IMG/VR virus record: IMGVR_UViG_3300035034_001025
Span: 1 to 22,214 of that record
Length of the DNA: 22,214 nt
Strand: one strand, 5' to 3'
From: a virus
Position 1 is the stretch's first letter. Every line of letters begins with the position of its first letter. The translations under genes were made by a program, and so were the position numbers. The notes beneath the pieces were generated by a model. That model was not told the origin of the DNA and searched no databases. It was given only the letters and a program-made list of their open reading frames with translations. Below are positions 1-9,800 of this stretch, one piece after another.

Positions 1-1
1 C

Positions 2-400
2 CGACGCTCTTGGGATAGAGTCTATCCTGACGCTATGACAATAGTAGAGCAGATAAAGGCGGGATTGGTTGAACCACCTCTTGGTATGAAAATCAAGGGG
101 GATGAACTTGTTGAGATGTCAATCAATGAACAGATTACCGCTGGGCAGATTTCAAGAGCTGAGGCAAATGAGAGACTTGCAAGGGAGATTAGAGACAAGC
201 GAAATAACCTCTTAGCTGAGTGTGACTATATAATGATGCCTGATTACCCCACGTTTGATAATAGTAAATGGATTGCCTACAGACAGGCATTGCGAGATGT
301 ACCAGAGCAAAAGGATTTTCCTGAAAGTATACGATGGCCTATGAAGCCACCATCCCCATTTAATAGAGTTGAGAAAGTTGTAATTGCTAAGGAGCGTTAA
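2..400 (+). CDS. Tail assembly chaperone-domain protein, 5'-partial
   Basis: The last ~100 residues match the pattern of the phage tail assembly chaperone family (Phage_tail_APC type): a helical stretch RDKRNNLLAECDYI, then MPDYPTF, then YRQALRDVPEQ and a closing proline-rich RWPMKPP. This domain occurs in small chaperone-like proteins and at the C-termini of tail fibre proteins. The frame is open to the left edge of the window, and the ATG at 35 has no Shine-Dalgarno site in front of it. The gene therefore probably starts upstream, and the ATG is an internal methionine. It ends immediately before the next gene (stop 398-400, next ATG 401), as expected in an operon. Assignment of the domain is family recall; whether this is a free chaperone or a fibre C-terminus cannot be told from the visible part. 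Confidence 0.7.
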   Translation, partial: RRSWDRVYPDAMTIVEQIKAGLVEPPLGMKIKGDELVEMSINEQITAGQISRAEANERLAREIRDKRNNLLAECDYIMMPDYPTFDNSKWIAYRQALRDVPEQKDFPESIRWPMKPPSPFNRVEKVVIAKER

Positions 401-1108
401 ATGGAACTTACATCTTTACTGAGACTATTCAAAGGCGCAACTCCATTGGATTTCATTATGTACGCAATAGTCACGTTCTTAGCTATACGTGCAGGGCTTG
501 TAGAGCTTAAGGGTAGAAAACCAGCTAAGGAAAAGCACATGGCAAGACATGTTACAATTGTAAATAGGGTTGATAAAATAGTCGCGGAAAAAACATTCAC
601 ATATTATTACCGAACCATGAGAGAGCAAATGCGAGTGTGTGAATCTACAATAGACTCAGTAGCTAGACTTATGAGAGATACTTTCTTTGAGCGTCTTAAG
701 TCTCGTGGTTATACAGCTTCGCAGATACTAAAGATGGTTGATGTAAAGCACTATAATGCAGTTGTAGAAATACTTGCGAGTAGAGTTCGTATGGACGTAA
801 GAACTATGCTAAGGGAAAATAGACTCTCAGAGAAAACAGAGATCGAAATGCAAGTATATGTAAATAGTAAGTTTGAGATTCTTGTAGAAACAGGACGTGT
901 TGTATTTGATATATATTATGCTGGTGATGACTTGATAATCTCAAGGCCAGATTTACACGAGATACACAAAAGTCTATTCGGTAGAATAAGTACAAAGTTC
1001 AGCGAGGTAATTAGAGAGTGCCGTGATATTGGAGTGAAGGCCGATGGAAAGATAGAAATACTTGAACAGCAATTAGAGGATATAAGGAATAGCCCCTGTA
1101 ATGGGTAG
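401..1108 (+). CDS. Unrecognised protein with one N-terminal membrane segment
   Basis: This 235-residue protein belongs to no family I recognise. Residues about 15-35 form one hydrophobic segment (PLDFIMYAIVTFLAI) that contains an Arg at its far end and is followed by a Lys/Arg-rich stretch. The rest is charged and mostly helical, with a likely coiled-coil end (KIEILEQQLEDIRN). Shine-Dalgarno AAGGAG at 389-394 lies 6 nt before the ATG and overlaps the end of the previous gene, which supports this start. Its place between a tail-chaperone-domain gene and the nozzle-like gene suggests a morphogenesis, lysis or virion-associated role, but this is position-based inference only. A holin is unlikely because of the long soluble domain. 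Confidence 0.75.
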   Translation: MELTSLLRLFKGATPLDFIMYAIVTFLAIRAGLVELKGRKPAKEKHMARHVTIVNRVDKIVAEKTFTYYYRTMREQMRVCESTIDSVARLMRDTFFERLKSRGYTASQILKMVDVKHYNAVVEILASRVRMDVRTMLRENRLSEKTEIEMQVYVNSKFEILVETGRVVFDIYYAGDDLIISRPDLHEIHKSLFGRISTKFSEVIRECRDIGVKADGKIEILEQQLEDIRNSPCNG

Positions 1109-1117
1109 GAGGACAGT

Positions 1118-3307
1118 ATGCAAAAACCATTTACGTTTACTGTAAGACCATCTAACAAAGGATTGAATACCTCTGAGCCCCCACAAGATATAGATATGAG
1201 AGAGTCCTCTAATCTCATAAATATAAGGTTTGCTAAAGGACTAACCCGCTTCCGTAGTGGTTTTAGATTGAAATACAAAGGTCAGGGAGATAACTTCCTT
1301 TGGCTTGACCTTATATACTCACTCACAGAGTCACAGGTAATTGGAATTGCTCCAAATGCTATATACGCACTGGTGGGAAGTGCTTTTGAATTAGTTACTC
1401 TATACGATCACAGTACAGGGGCCCCTAAGTCATACCCATATCTTAGCATGGAACCCTTCGTACAATATGTTACTGTAGATGCAGGATTCGGTCAATTTGA
1501 GTTTACTGGTGCAAATGGGGGTGCTTTATTTCCGGGGACAGATACTTATGAGACTATTACAATATTTGCAAACGGCACCACTGATGGAATTATTGTAGTA
1601 GCTTACACAGCTGCAGGTGCCGAAGCAGAGACTATTACAGGAGGGATTGTACCAACACTCGGTAGAACTGCAACTATGTATGATGGACGCATATTTATAG
1701 GCGGTGATGAAAACGATAATTCAAAGGTAACATGGTCAAGCAAAGGACTCCTCTCAGATTGGACACTTGAAAGTGGAGCTGGTTTTACAGTTATAGGAGA
1801 CTCACCTGACTGGATACAGGCGATGAGAAAGCTTGGTGAGTACCTCATCATCTACAAAGAAAGGTCTATTTTCATAGGTAGTCAAACTTATCTAGTAGAC
1901 CCACCTGTAAGATTTGACCCCGCGCCAGGACAAGGTATAGGATTAGCCGCTCCAAACTCAATTGGTAACTTAGGGTCTGAACACATATTCCTTGGTTGGG
2001 ATAATGTGTATGTATTCTCACTAAGTAATCTGAAACCCATAGGCACTCAGATAAAAGATGATTTATTCTATGGTGTAAATGGCATACTGCCGAAGTATCT
2101 TGGTAACTGTACTGGCGTAGTTGCAGAAGAGTTTGATGAGTACTGGCTCTTTGTACCTTCGGGTAAATGGCCTTACAGAGAAGAGAATAATAATGAAGTA
2201 GGTATTATAAATCTTCATACTGACCCTCTCTGTGGGGATACTACATTATGGTCAATAATCGATGGTACCATGGCAGAAGATACTGGTGTACTAGGAACTA
2301 AGTCAATAAGAATTACACCAACTACAGATGCCTCAGTACAGCTTCAGTGGACATCTGGTGGGTTTGCAATAGGTACTTACAGTATAACGGTATGGGTAAA
2401 GGCAGATAGTGCAATTACATTGAGCGTAGAAGCCCGTGGAGATTCAAGTGCTCTGCAAGGTGAGCTCGACGTGTCTGTGACTACAGAGTATCAAAGATTT
2501 ATATTCGAGTTTGAGGTTACAAGTACTCAGTCAGAAGGCATGATACGGATCAGGGATTTTTGGGATCAAAATACCTCTTTTAATATAGATGCTATACACT
2601 TAGTACGTATTGACGGTGTAGATTCTAAGTACCTCATAAATGTAGATGGTCATAACACAATAGGTTATATAGGCCCAGATAATGAACCTCAAGAGATACC
2701 TCTAATTACAACTAAGGTAGGTCAATGGGTTCCCGATACTTGTTGGGTATATAACTACTTCGATAATGCGTGGAGTATGTGGCGTATACCAATGACAGGT
2801 TTCGGCTATGACTCTATACAGACAATTATCTCCATAGCAGACCTTACTGGTACTATTGCAGAGCAAGCGTGGCGATTCGATGAGAAGCGTATCGTTGACT
2901 TTGCACCTACCAACCTCTTAGCGCAGCCAGACGGTCAAGTATATGAAGCAGTCTCTGGTGAAACACTTGACTTTGGTGGCGTATTCGATAGAGCCTTTGT
3001 AGGGTATTGGGAGTCAAAAGACTTTGACCTTAAGAGACCAGAGATAGATAAGACACTCAGCCGTATCATAATATACCATGAGACTTCTCATGCACCTCAA
3101 TCAGTAGATATAGGAGTGTCTACTGACTCAGGCCTTACATGGGAAGAGCAGACTGTGAATATAGCACAGGGTCACTTCAGCACACAGATTGATATGTTTA
3201 TGACAGGACCTCAGGTGAGGTTTAGAATGCGTTCAGTATCACCAGGGTTCTTTATATCGGGATTCTCCATGAAAATAATTGCACGTGGAGAAGCAAACGT
3301 ATACTAA
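1118..3307 (+). CDS. Tail nozzle / head-to-tail stabilisation protein (T7 gp12 / P22 gp10-like)
   Basis: This 729-residue protein is likely the distal tail nozzle or DNA-stabilising protein that closes the short tail of podoviruses. The N-terminus (residues 20-50, with MRESSNLINIRFAKG) resembles the opening of gp10/gp12-type proteins, which begin by listing a genome's worth of parameters and then build a beta-rich propeller. Repeated short beta motifs follow: YDGRIFIGG, KLGEYLIIYKERSIFIG, LGSEHIFLGWDNVYVF, then EYWLFVPSG and, much later, WVYNYFDNAWSMW. The last two normally lie close together; here about 135 residues (365-500) of a different beta-sandwich sequence separate them. Shine-Dalgarno AGGAGG at 1107-1112 overlaps the previous stop and sits 5 nt before the ATG. 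The family call rests on motif pattern and synteny, not on alignment. Confidence 0.7.
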   Translation: MQKPFTFTVRPSNKGLNTSEPPQDIDMRESSNLINIRFAKGLTRFRSGFRLKYKGQGDNFLWLDLIYSLTESQVIGIAPNAIYALVGSAFELVTLYDHSTGAPKSYPYLSMEPFVQYVTVDAGFGQFEFTGANGGALFPGTDTYETITIFANGTTDGIIVVAYTAAGAEAETITGGIVPTLGRTATMYDGRIFIGGDENDNSKVTWSSKGLLSDWTLESGAGFTVIGDSPDWIQAMRKLGEYLIIYKERSIFIGSQTYLVDPPVRFDPAPGQGIGLAAPNSIGNLGSEHIFLGWDNVYVFSLSNLKPIGTQIKDDLFYGVNGILPKYLGNCTGVVAEEFDEYWLFVPSGKWPYREENNNEVGIINLHTDPLCGDTTLWSIIDGTMAEDTGVLGTKSIRITPTTDASVQLQWTSGGFAIGTYSITVWVKADSAITLSVEARGDSSALQGELDVSVTTEYQRFIFEFEVTSTQSEGMIRIRDFWDQNTSFNIDAIHLVRIDGVDSKYLINVDGHNTIGYIGPDNEPQEIPLITTKVGQWVPDTCWVYNYFDNAWSMWRIPMTGFGYDSIQTIISIADLTGTIAEQAWRFDEKRIVDFAPTNLLAQPDGQVYEAVSGETLDFGGVFDRAFVGYWESKDFDLKRPEIDKTLSRIIIYHETSHAPQSVDIGVSTDSGLTWEEQTVNIAQGHFSTQIDMFMTGPQVRFRMRSVSPGFFISGFSMKIIARGEANVY
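2210..2617 (+). other. Inserted jelly-roll / carbohydrate-binding-module-like domain
   Basis: This covers residues about 365-500 of the nozzle-like protein. The pattern is that of CBM4/9/22-like modules that bind sugars: a short opening with paired small residues (DTTLWSIIDGTMAEDTG), GTKSIRIT, then TYSITVWVKADSAITLSV, a long loop, YQRFIFEFEVTS, GMIRIRDF and a closing FNIDAIHLVRI. In such modules the last strand is typically preceded by a Phe/Tyr-hx-hD signature. The domain interrupts the scaffold between EYWLFVPSG and WVYNYFDNAW. A surface-glycan contact role at the tail tip is inference. Confidence 0.5.
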
Positions 3308-3319
3308 AGGAGTATATCT

Positions 3320-3910
3320 ATGGAAATGCCAAAGGGCGTACACTTAATGCAGCTAACACCTCAGAAAGTTACTGAGTTGTGGGACAAACTGCACGTAATC
3401 GATGGTCTATTTGATGATTACACGAGAGGTAATTACCAGATGTTTGTACAGAGGCTTCAGGCACCTGACTCTGTATATCTAGAGAGGGACGACAATAATG
3501 GTATATTATACCTAACAGGAGTGGTCCCTGGACTTCGAGCGTATGGTCATGTTGTCTATTGGGACAAGAGACTGAGAAAACTTGAGGATTCCACACTTTC
3601 CTGTTTACAATGGCTTATGAGTATGTTATCATTAAGGAAGGTGAATGTATGGCTTCCGTCTTATGCCAAAGCCGCAATGGGCTTCACTAAGAGGATGGGT
3701 TTTAAGCACGAAGGGACGCTGAGGAACTGGTCATATAGCAATGGTCAGTTATTCGATATAGAGGCCTTTGGAATAACAAGTGAGGAGGTTTTTAATGAGC
3801 GATTTCATGAAACCGCAGATGCAGGAGTACGGAGCACCACACCTGAATCAAGCGACGGACTGGTTTCAGAACCAGCAGAACAAGCCGACACCACAGACGC
3901 AAGCGCCTGA
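3320..3910 (+). CDS. GNAT-fold protein in the virion gene cluster
   Basis: This 196-residue protein has a GNAT-like layout. Residues about 60-80 give the central strands (GILYLTGVVPGL, GHVVYWDKRL). The C-terminal part has the typical 'KAAMGFTKRMGFKHEGTLR' pattern followed by GQLFDIEAFGIT. The acetyl-CoA-binding loop (Q/R-x-x-G-x-G/A) is not present where expected; the region reads KRLRKLEDSTLSCLQWLM. Either the protein binds cofactor in a divergent way or it is no longer an acetyltransferase. Shine-Dalgarno AAAGGAG at 3306-3312 supports the start. The last 38 residues, after the GNAT fold, are low in structure and overlap the next gene by 116 nt in the other frame. GNAT-like genes near internal virion genes are known in podovirus genomes, but their role is unclear. 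Confidence 0.7.
   Translation: MEMPKGVHLMQLTPQKVTELWDKLHVIDGLFDDYTRGNYQMFVQRLQAPDSVYLERDDNNGILYLTGVVPGLRAYGHVVYWDKRLRKLEDSTLSCLQWLMSMLSLRKVNVWLPSYAKAAMGFTKRMGFKHEGTLRNWSYSNGQLFDIEAFGITSEEVFNERFHETADAGVRSTTPESSDGLVSEPAEQADTTDASA
3782..3788 (+). promoter_or_regulatory. Ribosome binding site fixing the start at 3795
   Basis: GAGGAGG lies 6 nt before ATG 3795, inside the end of the GNAT-like gene. It favours 3795 over the in-frame GTG at 3780, which is adjacent to the site itself. Confidence 0.8.
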
Positions 3911-4517
3911 TACACCATATTCACAACAAGCTGCACAGAGGGCTGATCAAAGTGTAGGTCAATATGGACCTGATATGGAGAAGTTCCTCTATGGTATGAT
4001 GATGGGTGGAGGTTCTCAGAACGTAGATAAACTCATGGCAGATATGAACTCCAAACAAGATATGGACAAGCAAAACACCATGAACCAGATAAAATCCTCT
4101 GGTTTGCCTATGCAAAGTTCTGCCATGGGTAGAGCAGTAGGACAAGGCTTAGGCCAGGTAGATGCCAGTGCGAACCTCGCTATGGGCGACCTACGTAGAC
4201 AGATGATGGAATCTTCTATGGGTAGACAGTTTCAAGGGGCTCAAGGCCTTAGTGGAATGCCAAGCTATTATGGGCAACCATCTAGCATAGAGCAAGCCAT
4301 AATGGGTATGCAATTACCTTATGACCAGATGAACTTACAAGCACAGCAGAACAAAGACAATATGATGGCTAACTGGATGACTCAACTTGGCATGTATCAA
4401 CCGGAGAGGATGCAAGAGCCCTCGGGGTTTAATCAGTACGTATCACCAATACTCGATCCGCTACTTCAGGGCGCTGGTCAGTTTTTACCATTCATGCTCT
4501 CTGAGGAAAAGGAGTAG
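3795..4517 (+). CDS. Met/Gln-rich putative internal virion protein
   Basis: This 240-residue protein is rich in Met, Gln, Gly and Asn and has no recognisable enzyme motif. A Gln/Pro-rich N-terminus (residues 1-45) is followed by helical Met/Gln-rich segments such as GMMMGGGSQNVDKLMADMN and a short hydrophobic C-terminus (DPLLQGAGQFLPFML). This composition and position, directly upstream of two large virion proteins, resemble the smallest ejection protein in T7-like phages (gp14 position), but this is synteny only. The gene begins inside the preceding one in the +1 frame and ends 2 nt before the next start, so translation is probably coupled on both sides. Confidence 0.65.
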   Translation: MSDFMKPQMQEYGAPHLNQATDWFQNQQNKPTPQTQAPDTPYSQQAAQRADQSVGQYGPDMEKFLYGMMMGGGSQNVDKLMADMNSKQDMDKQNTMNQIKSSGLPMQSSAMGRAVGQGLGQVDASANLAMGDLRRQMMESSMGRQFQGAQGLSGMPSYYGQPSSIEQAIMGMQLPYDQMNLQAQQNKDNMMANWMTQLGMYQPERMQEPSGFNQYVSPILDPLLQGAGQFLPFMLSEEKE

Positions 4518-4519
4518 TA

Positions 4520-6862
4520 ATGCCAATATATCATAACAATATGCAGTATGGTTTACAGGGTATCCAGCCGGGACTTAGTGTCTTGGCTGAGGGTGCTGCT
4601 CGACGTGCGGGACCTGAATCCCGACAGTATAGAGCCAATCTCGAAGAGCTCACGCAGTGGATTACACCAGATGGTGAGATTAGTCGCTCAGCACCTCGTG
4701 CGATACGTAATGATCTAGAAACTATTATCGCTGAAGGCCGTCTTTACGTAGACCCGACGACTCCCAACAGCTTTGGTGTACTAGGCCCTGGAGAACAGAT
4801 ACCTCAAGGTATGCAGCCGTTCAAACCAGGGACTACTTTCTATGATATATGGGGTCCTACGAAACAGAGTGAGGAAGGCAAAGAACACTACGTAGATAAA
4901 ACCAAAACTAAGAAAGATGACTTCCAAAAAGCAATGGAGGACATGGTTACTCACAACCAGCCAAGCGCCCAAAATATGCTACAGTTCAACTACAAACCAC
5001 CTCAGCAAGCACCTCAGCAACCACCTACACCCATACCTCAACAGCAACCACCTCCGATGCAACAGCCCACTATACAACAGCTCATGCAGTTTAGACAACA
5101 GCAAATGCAACAACAAACTCCCAATATAGGAATGCCATCCTTCCAACAGCCTCAACAGAACCCATTTGCACAGATGCTTGGAATGCCACAACAGGGTCCT
5201 ATAAAACGTTACGAAAATGGCGGACAAGTCAGCGGATTAGATCAACTCCGTGAACTAATGGGTCTTGATCGTGGTGAAGTTCCCATCATAGCTCATGAGG
5301 GTGAGTATGTACTCAACAACAACGCAGTAAACACTATCGGGGCAGAGAACCTAGATACTTTCAACAACCTCATGCGACAAGCACCTCACTATGCAAATGG
5401 TGGAACGGTTGACTGGGACTTTGGTGAGCGTAAGAAGATGGCAGAAACCTCTAGACAAAGACAGAATGAAGTCGCCGAACAAGGGGGTCAGCAGAAAACA
5501 ATACAACGTCCAGCTTCTGATGCCCTTGGCGGTCTCAATCGTGTAGCTCATGATATGCCTACTAAAGATGATGAAGTACTCAAAGAGATTGGCCGTCAAG
5601 TAGTAGAGAGGATGACAGACTTCGGTCGCAACGCACCAGAGCAAGGTTACAACAGAGTAGCAGGAGTCCCTGGAGCACAGCCAGAAGGCAGACAACATAG
5701 AGCACCCACCCAAGCCAGCGGTAGACCTGTGGACAGGTCCTCTAAAGATCAGACTCAAGGTGTAGACGCCATCTCAAGTGCACAACCCAAGAATGATTAC
5801 CGACGTGACAGACCTATGGGTGGTAATGGACAGCCTACCAGTGGTGTGACTGTAAACAGGGAGAATGCAGTTAGACCTCCGGGGGGACCTTACAGACGCT
5901 CAGCTCCTAAGCCTCCACCTACCGTCAACCTTCCAAATAAAGATGAAGTACCTAAGCGAGAGGAAAATAAAGCCGCTGGTGGACCTACTGAGGACGATAC
6001 TACAACTCAACAGCCTTCTATGGATAGACCTTTTTATAGAAGTCCTAACGCTGCACAAAATATCGATTGGGGACAGTTAGCTCAATTAGAGCCTGGACAA
6101 GCAATGAGTTACTTACAGCAATATGCAAATACTCAGGGTGTACAAACCAATGTAAACTTGACTGGTAAAGAGAACCCTAACAGACAAATGTTTGCAGACC
6201 TCGTAGGTCACTATGCTACTATGACAGGTATTGAGGATAGAGTAAATCAACAGAAGTGGAGAGACATTGTAGGTGAAAATAATGCTGAGAAGGCCCGACT
6301 TGAGATACAGGAAATGAAAGCAATGAGTCCTTATACCTCTGATCTTACTAAAGCAAAGCTTGATCTCACTAAGGCACAGACTAAGAATCTGTTAGCTCAG
6401 TCAATGGCCGCTGAGGAACAAGTTGGAAGAAGTCTATCTATTGACCCAACTAAGTTAATCTCTGCTATGAGCACTGTAGAAAATGTAAAGGGTAAGATAG
6501 TAGATGACATAAAGGATGCTATGCAGACCTCTTTACAATTTGCAAAGTCTCAAAAAAATAGTAAAGAAGCTTGGAAAGATTTCTATGAGAAGCAAGTAAT
6601 GTATGATATGGTAGCTGGTACAATGAGCCCCTACCTCTCATATGAAGAAGCCAAAGGCTCTATAGGCAAAGGACCAGGGAAGAAGTTTTTTGGCGGTGAA
6701 AAGTACGGTGAGACCTTGACAGAGGAGGAGTATCAGATAGCACAGTCCCAAGCAATGCAGATACTTACTAAGCTTAACTCGTTTGACCAAATGCTGGGAC
6801 AGCAACAGAACGCAGGTAATTTAGTTACTTTACTACAACAGCTTGGGATAGGCCAGGAATAG
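4520..6862 (+). CDS. Pro/Gln-rich virion protein with GEYVLN (tape-measure-type) motif
   Basis: This 780-residue protein has three parts. Residues 1-150 are a globular charged region. Residues about 154-230 are a very Pro/Gln-rich linker. The motif at about 252-296 has the form GEVPIIAHEGEYVLNNNAV, flanked on both sides by YxNGG elements (YENGG near 234, YANGG near 292). The GEYVLN motif with YANGG elements is common near the C-termini of tape-measure and other phage virion proteins. The second half is basic, Pro-rich and disordered, then helical from about 600. Shine-Dalgarno AAAAGGAG at 4507-4514 precedes the ATG by 5 nt. It is probably an ejected internal virion protein; the exact function is unknown. 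Confidence 0.65.
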   Translation: MPIYHNNMQYGLQGIQPGLSVLAEGAARRAGPESRQYRANLEELTQWITPDGEISRSAPRAIRNDLETIIAEGRLYVDPTTPNSFGVLGPGEQIPQGMQPFKPGTTFYDIWGPTKQSEEGKEHYVDKTKTKKDDFQKAMEDMVTHNQPSAQNMLQFNYKPPQQAPQQPPTPIPQQQPPPMQQPTIQQLMQFRQQQMQQQTPNIGMPSFQQPQQNPFAQMLGMPQQGPIKRYENGGQVSGLDQLRELMGLDRGEVPIIAHEGEYVLNNNAVNTIGAENLDTFNNLMRQAPHYANGGTVDWDFGERKKMAETSRQRQNEVAEQGGQQKTIQRPASDALGGLNRVAHDMPTKDDEVLKEIGRQVVERMTDFGRNAPEQGYNRVAGVPGAQPEGRQHRAPTQASGRPVDRSSKDQTQGVDAISSAQPKNDYRRDRPMGGNGQPTSGVTVNRENAVRPPGGPYRRSAPKPPPTVNLPNKDEVPKREENKAAGGPTEDDTTTQQPSMDRPFYRSPNAAQNIDWGQLAQLEPGQAMSYLQQYANTQGVQTNVNLTGKENPNRQMFADLVGHYATMTGIEDRVNQQKWRDIVGENNAEKARLEIQEMKAMSPYTSDLTKAKLDLTKAQTKNLLAQSMAAEEQVGRSLSIDPTKLISAMSTVENVKGKIVDDIKDAMQTSLQFAKSQKNSKEAWKDFYEKQVMYDMVAGTMSPYLSYEEAKGSIGKGPGKKFFGGEKYGETLTEEEYQIAQSQAMQILTKLNSFDQMLGQQQNAGNLVTLLQQLGIGQE

Positions 6863-6865
6863 TAA

Positions 6866-9800
6866 ATGGATATAAATGATCTCCGTTGGGACAACATTGC
6901 ATTCTCTGATGCTTATAGAAAAGCAGACCCCGGATTACAGAATAGGGTGAAATCCGCTTGGATGAGAGAAGCGGCGCCTATTCTGTACCCTCAAGTGAGA
7001 CAAGACCCAAGAGCAATGCACCAATTAGTGCAACAGGTAAACAAGACCACTCTTCCAGCACCATTAGAGAATGAAGAGCATATTATACGCCCTGAAACAC
7101 TTACTATAAATGGCATTACTAAGATGGAAACTAATCCGGCCTTTGCAGAGAAGCCGTTCAAAGAACAATATCAACTTAGGCAAGTATGGTTTCGTAAAAT
7201 GGCAAGGCAGGACCCAGAGTTCCAAAGTCTATCACCAGAGGAACAGGAAGAGTATTATAAGAATACTCTCAAGAGACCTCCTTCCTATCAAGTGTTTGAT
7301 AAGCACCCAGCGTTTGAGAAATTTACAGGTTTCTTTACTCCTATAGACCCAGAGTATGATGGTGATCTAAGTATAGACTATGAAAAGGTATTAACAGGTA
7401 CACAGACTATACTACAGAACTTCACGGAATCTTTTGCTGGTGGATTTGCTAGTTTAGTAACAGGTCCTGTAAAGTTATTGGCTGGTGAAGATTCTGCCAT
7501 ATCTCAAGCACTCATGGATATTCAGAAAGAAAGGAAATGGGTGAATACAGTAAACACAGAGCATGAGTTTGTGCGTGAAACTATACCATCCATTGTCGGT
7601 TTTGGAGCAGGTTTAATCACAGGTCCTTTTAGTAAGTTCGAGAACATATTTGCTGGTACATCTACACTCACAAAAGCCGCTGGTAAAAGAAGTATAACTC
7701 AAGTACCAGGACTCTTTGAAAAAGTAGGAACTAAAGTAACTAGTAAGATTCCTTCTCTTGGATATCGTGTAGCTGGTGGAGCAACAGCAGGAGCAGTACA
7801 GGGAGTGACTCAAGCAATATCTGAAGGTAAGCCGTGGCACTCATATCTGGCCGCTGATGCAACTCTTGGTGTGGGGTTTGAGTTCCTTTCTCGCTATCTT
7901 GGTGCTGTAAGACAGATAAAGAAAGTAGCTAAGGATGCCAATATAGGTGTAGACGATATACTGAGACAACCTTTCAAAGTCGGTGAAGGTATAAAGGCAC
8001 CTGAAGAGATAACTAATGTACTCAGAAGTAATCCAGACATGGAGGGCTTAGTACAGTTTACAGCGGCTACTGACAAAGATGGTATGATACTCCGTTGGAT
8101 CAATACAGAGGATGGAGTAAAGACAAAAAGCGATTTGCTTGGTTTCAAGACAAAGAAGGTGGGCGATCACCTCGAAATCCACAAAGGTGCAGAGAAGGTA
8201 AAAGAGTTCAATGGACCTTTGCAGAAACAGGTTAGAGAAGCAAATGACTTTTTAGATTTACAGGATGGAGCATGGGAAAAAGCACTTAAAGGCAAAACCA
8301 TGTATGAAGCCGTTGCAACTGCGCCTCAGATTCAAATGAGAAGAGCTCAGTTCGTACCTACTCAAGCTAGAAAACTATTACTAAAGAGAATGCAAGAGAA
8401 CAATGTATTTGTAGGTGCTGATTACTCAGTAGACCCTCGTGGTGATACTACTCAGGTAGATAAGCTCTTTGGTATACTGTACGACAATGGACCTAAAAAA
8501 GCAAGTGATACTCTAAAGCGAATGGGTATTGTTTTCGATGAGGTAGATAACAATAATAAGGCCATTATACGCCAGATGAAATCTGAACTTGAGCAGATAA
8601 TGCCAAAAGAACCTTTTCTCTATGTGAACAGTAGGAACAAGAATGTTGTGGCTCCTGAAAATATGCCGAAGGTATATGTAGAACACCCTGAAATGCAACA
8701 GCCATTTTATAACTCGAATGTGTTTTCAGGTAACCCTCGTAGTATACGTAATATAATCGATACTATAAAGAGTACTGAGAAAAGTGTGAAAACCAAAATA
8801 TCCAAGCAAGCAAGTGGGACTAATGTTGAAGTATTTAAGATGGGAAACCACAGTGCTTACGAAATAGAGGTCAAACTTCCAACTGAGAGTGGCGGAGTAA
8901 GGGAAGCACTATTGCATTTTCCTACCGAGAAATCTGTATATGACTTTTTGCAAAAAGGTAAATATAGAAAGGGGGCTGCCGGTCTTATAGAGGAAATGTT
9001 TGAGGGGGATGATGCACTCCAACAAGCATATAAGAAGTTCACAAAAGCGTTCAAGACTTCTGACCCAAAGAAGTTCAAAGAGGAAGCACTCCCTTTTCAA
9101 TTCGCCGCTAAGATGGCAAAGGACAAAGGTTATGCACTTGGTATATACAAAGGTAAATATGTAATACAAGATGCGCTCGACATAAACGATGTAAGGTTCA
9201 CATCTTATGACTCGTTACAAGATGCAATGACATTCCTGAAAGAAATGCCACCTCACGTAATGAGGCCAAGTCTATTGGGGAATGTTTCTGATGATGCTTT
9301 GGAACAGGCAGGCCTTAAACTGAAAGACCCTCTTGATGATATACCTTATGAAGAAGTAAAACGAACACGGAAGTTTGGTGTTTCCACCGAAATGGCTATG
9401 AAGTTAAGACCTACACAGTACGCTATACAAGCAATGGAGAAGCTTGAAACAGTTCAGTACCTAAGGAAACACTTTGACTTTTCTCCCACTCGAATATATA
9501 ACTTGATAGAGGATTCACATAGAGCTCAAGCTGCAATGGAACAGGGTAGACGTAAGTGGATAAAAAACATTAAGAAAGGTGTTAAGAAAGAAGAGTCAGA
9601 GTACACGACAGACTGGATTGAGTCACTTAGTGACCAATCTGAAAGAAAGATACAGGGTGTTGATTACAGGCTCAAAGTAGATGTTGAAGATGAAATGGCC
9701 AAGCAGTTTGGTAGACCTCGAACAGATCAACTTTTAGAGAAAGCAACTCAACTAGAACAGTTCTATGAAGAACTCTTTTCAATGTCAGATATACCGTGGA

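Noticed and set aside
401-1108. Holin call for the one-span protein
   Set aside because: One weak segment and a soluble domain of about 200 residues do not fit holins.
3780-3910. Programmed frameshift joining the GNAT-like and the next virion protein
   Set aside because: No slippery heptamer with pseudoknot was seen, and the second gene has its own strong ribosome site and ATG.
5351-5758. 135-codon minus-strand frame inside the Pro/Gln-rich virion gene
   Set aside because: It is antisense to a clear coding gene, has no ribosome site and shows Cys/Ser/Leu-rich shadow composition.
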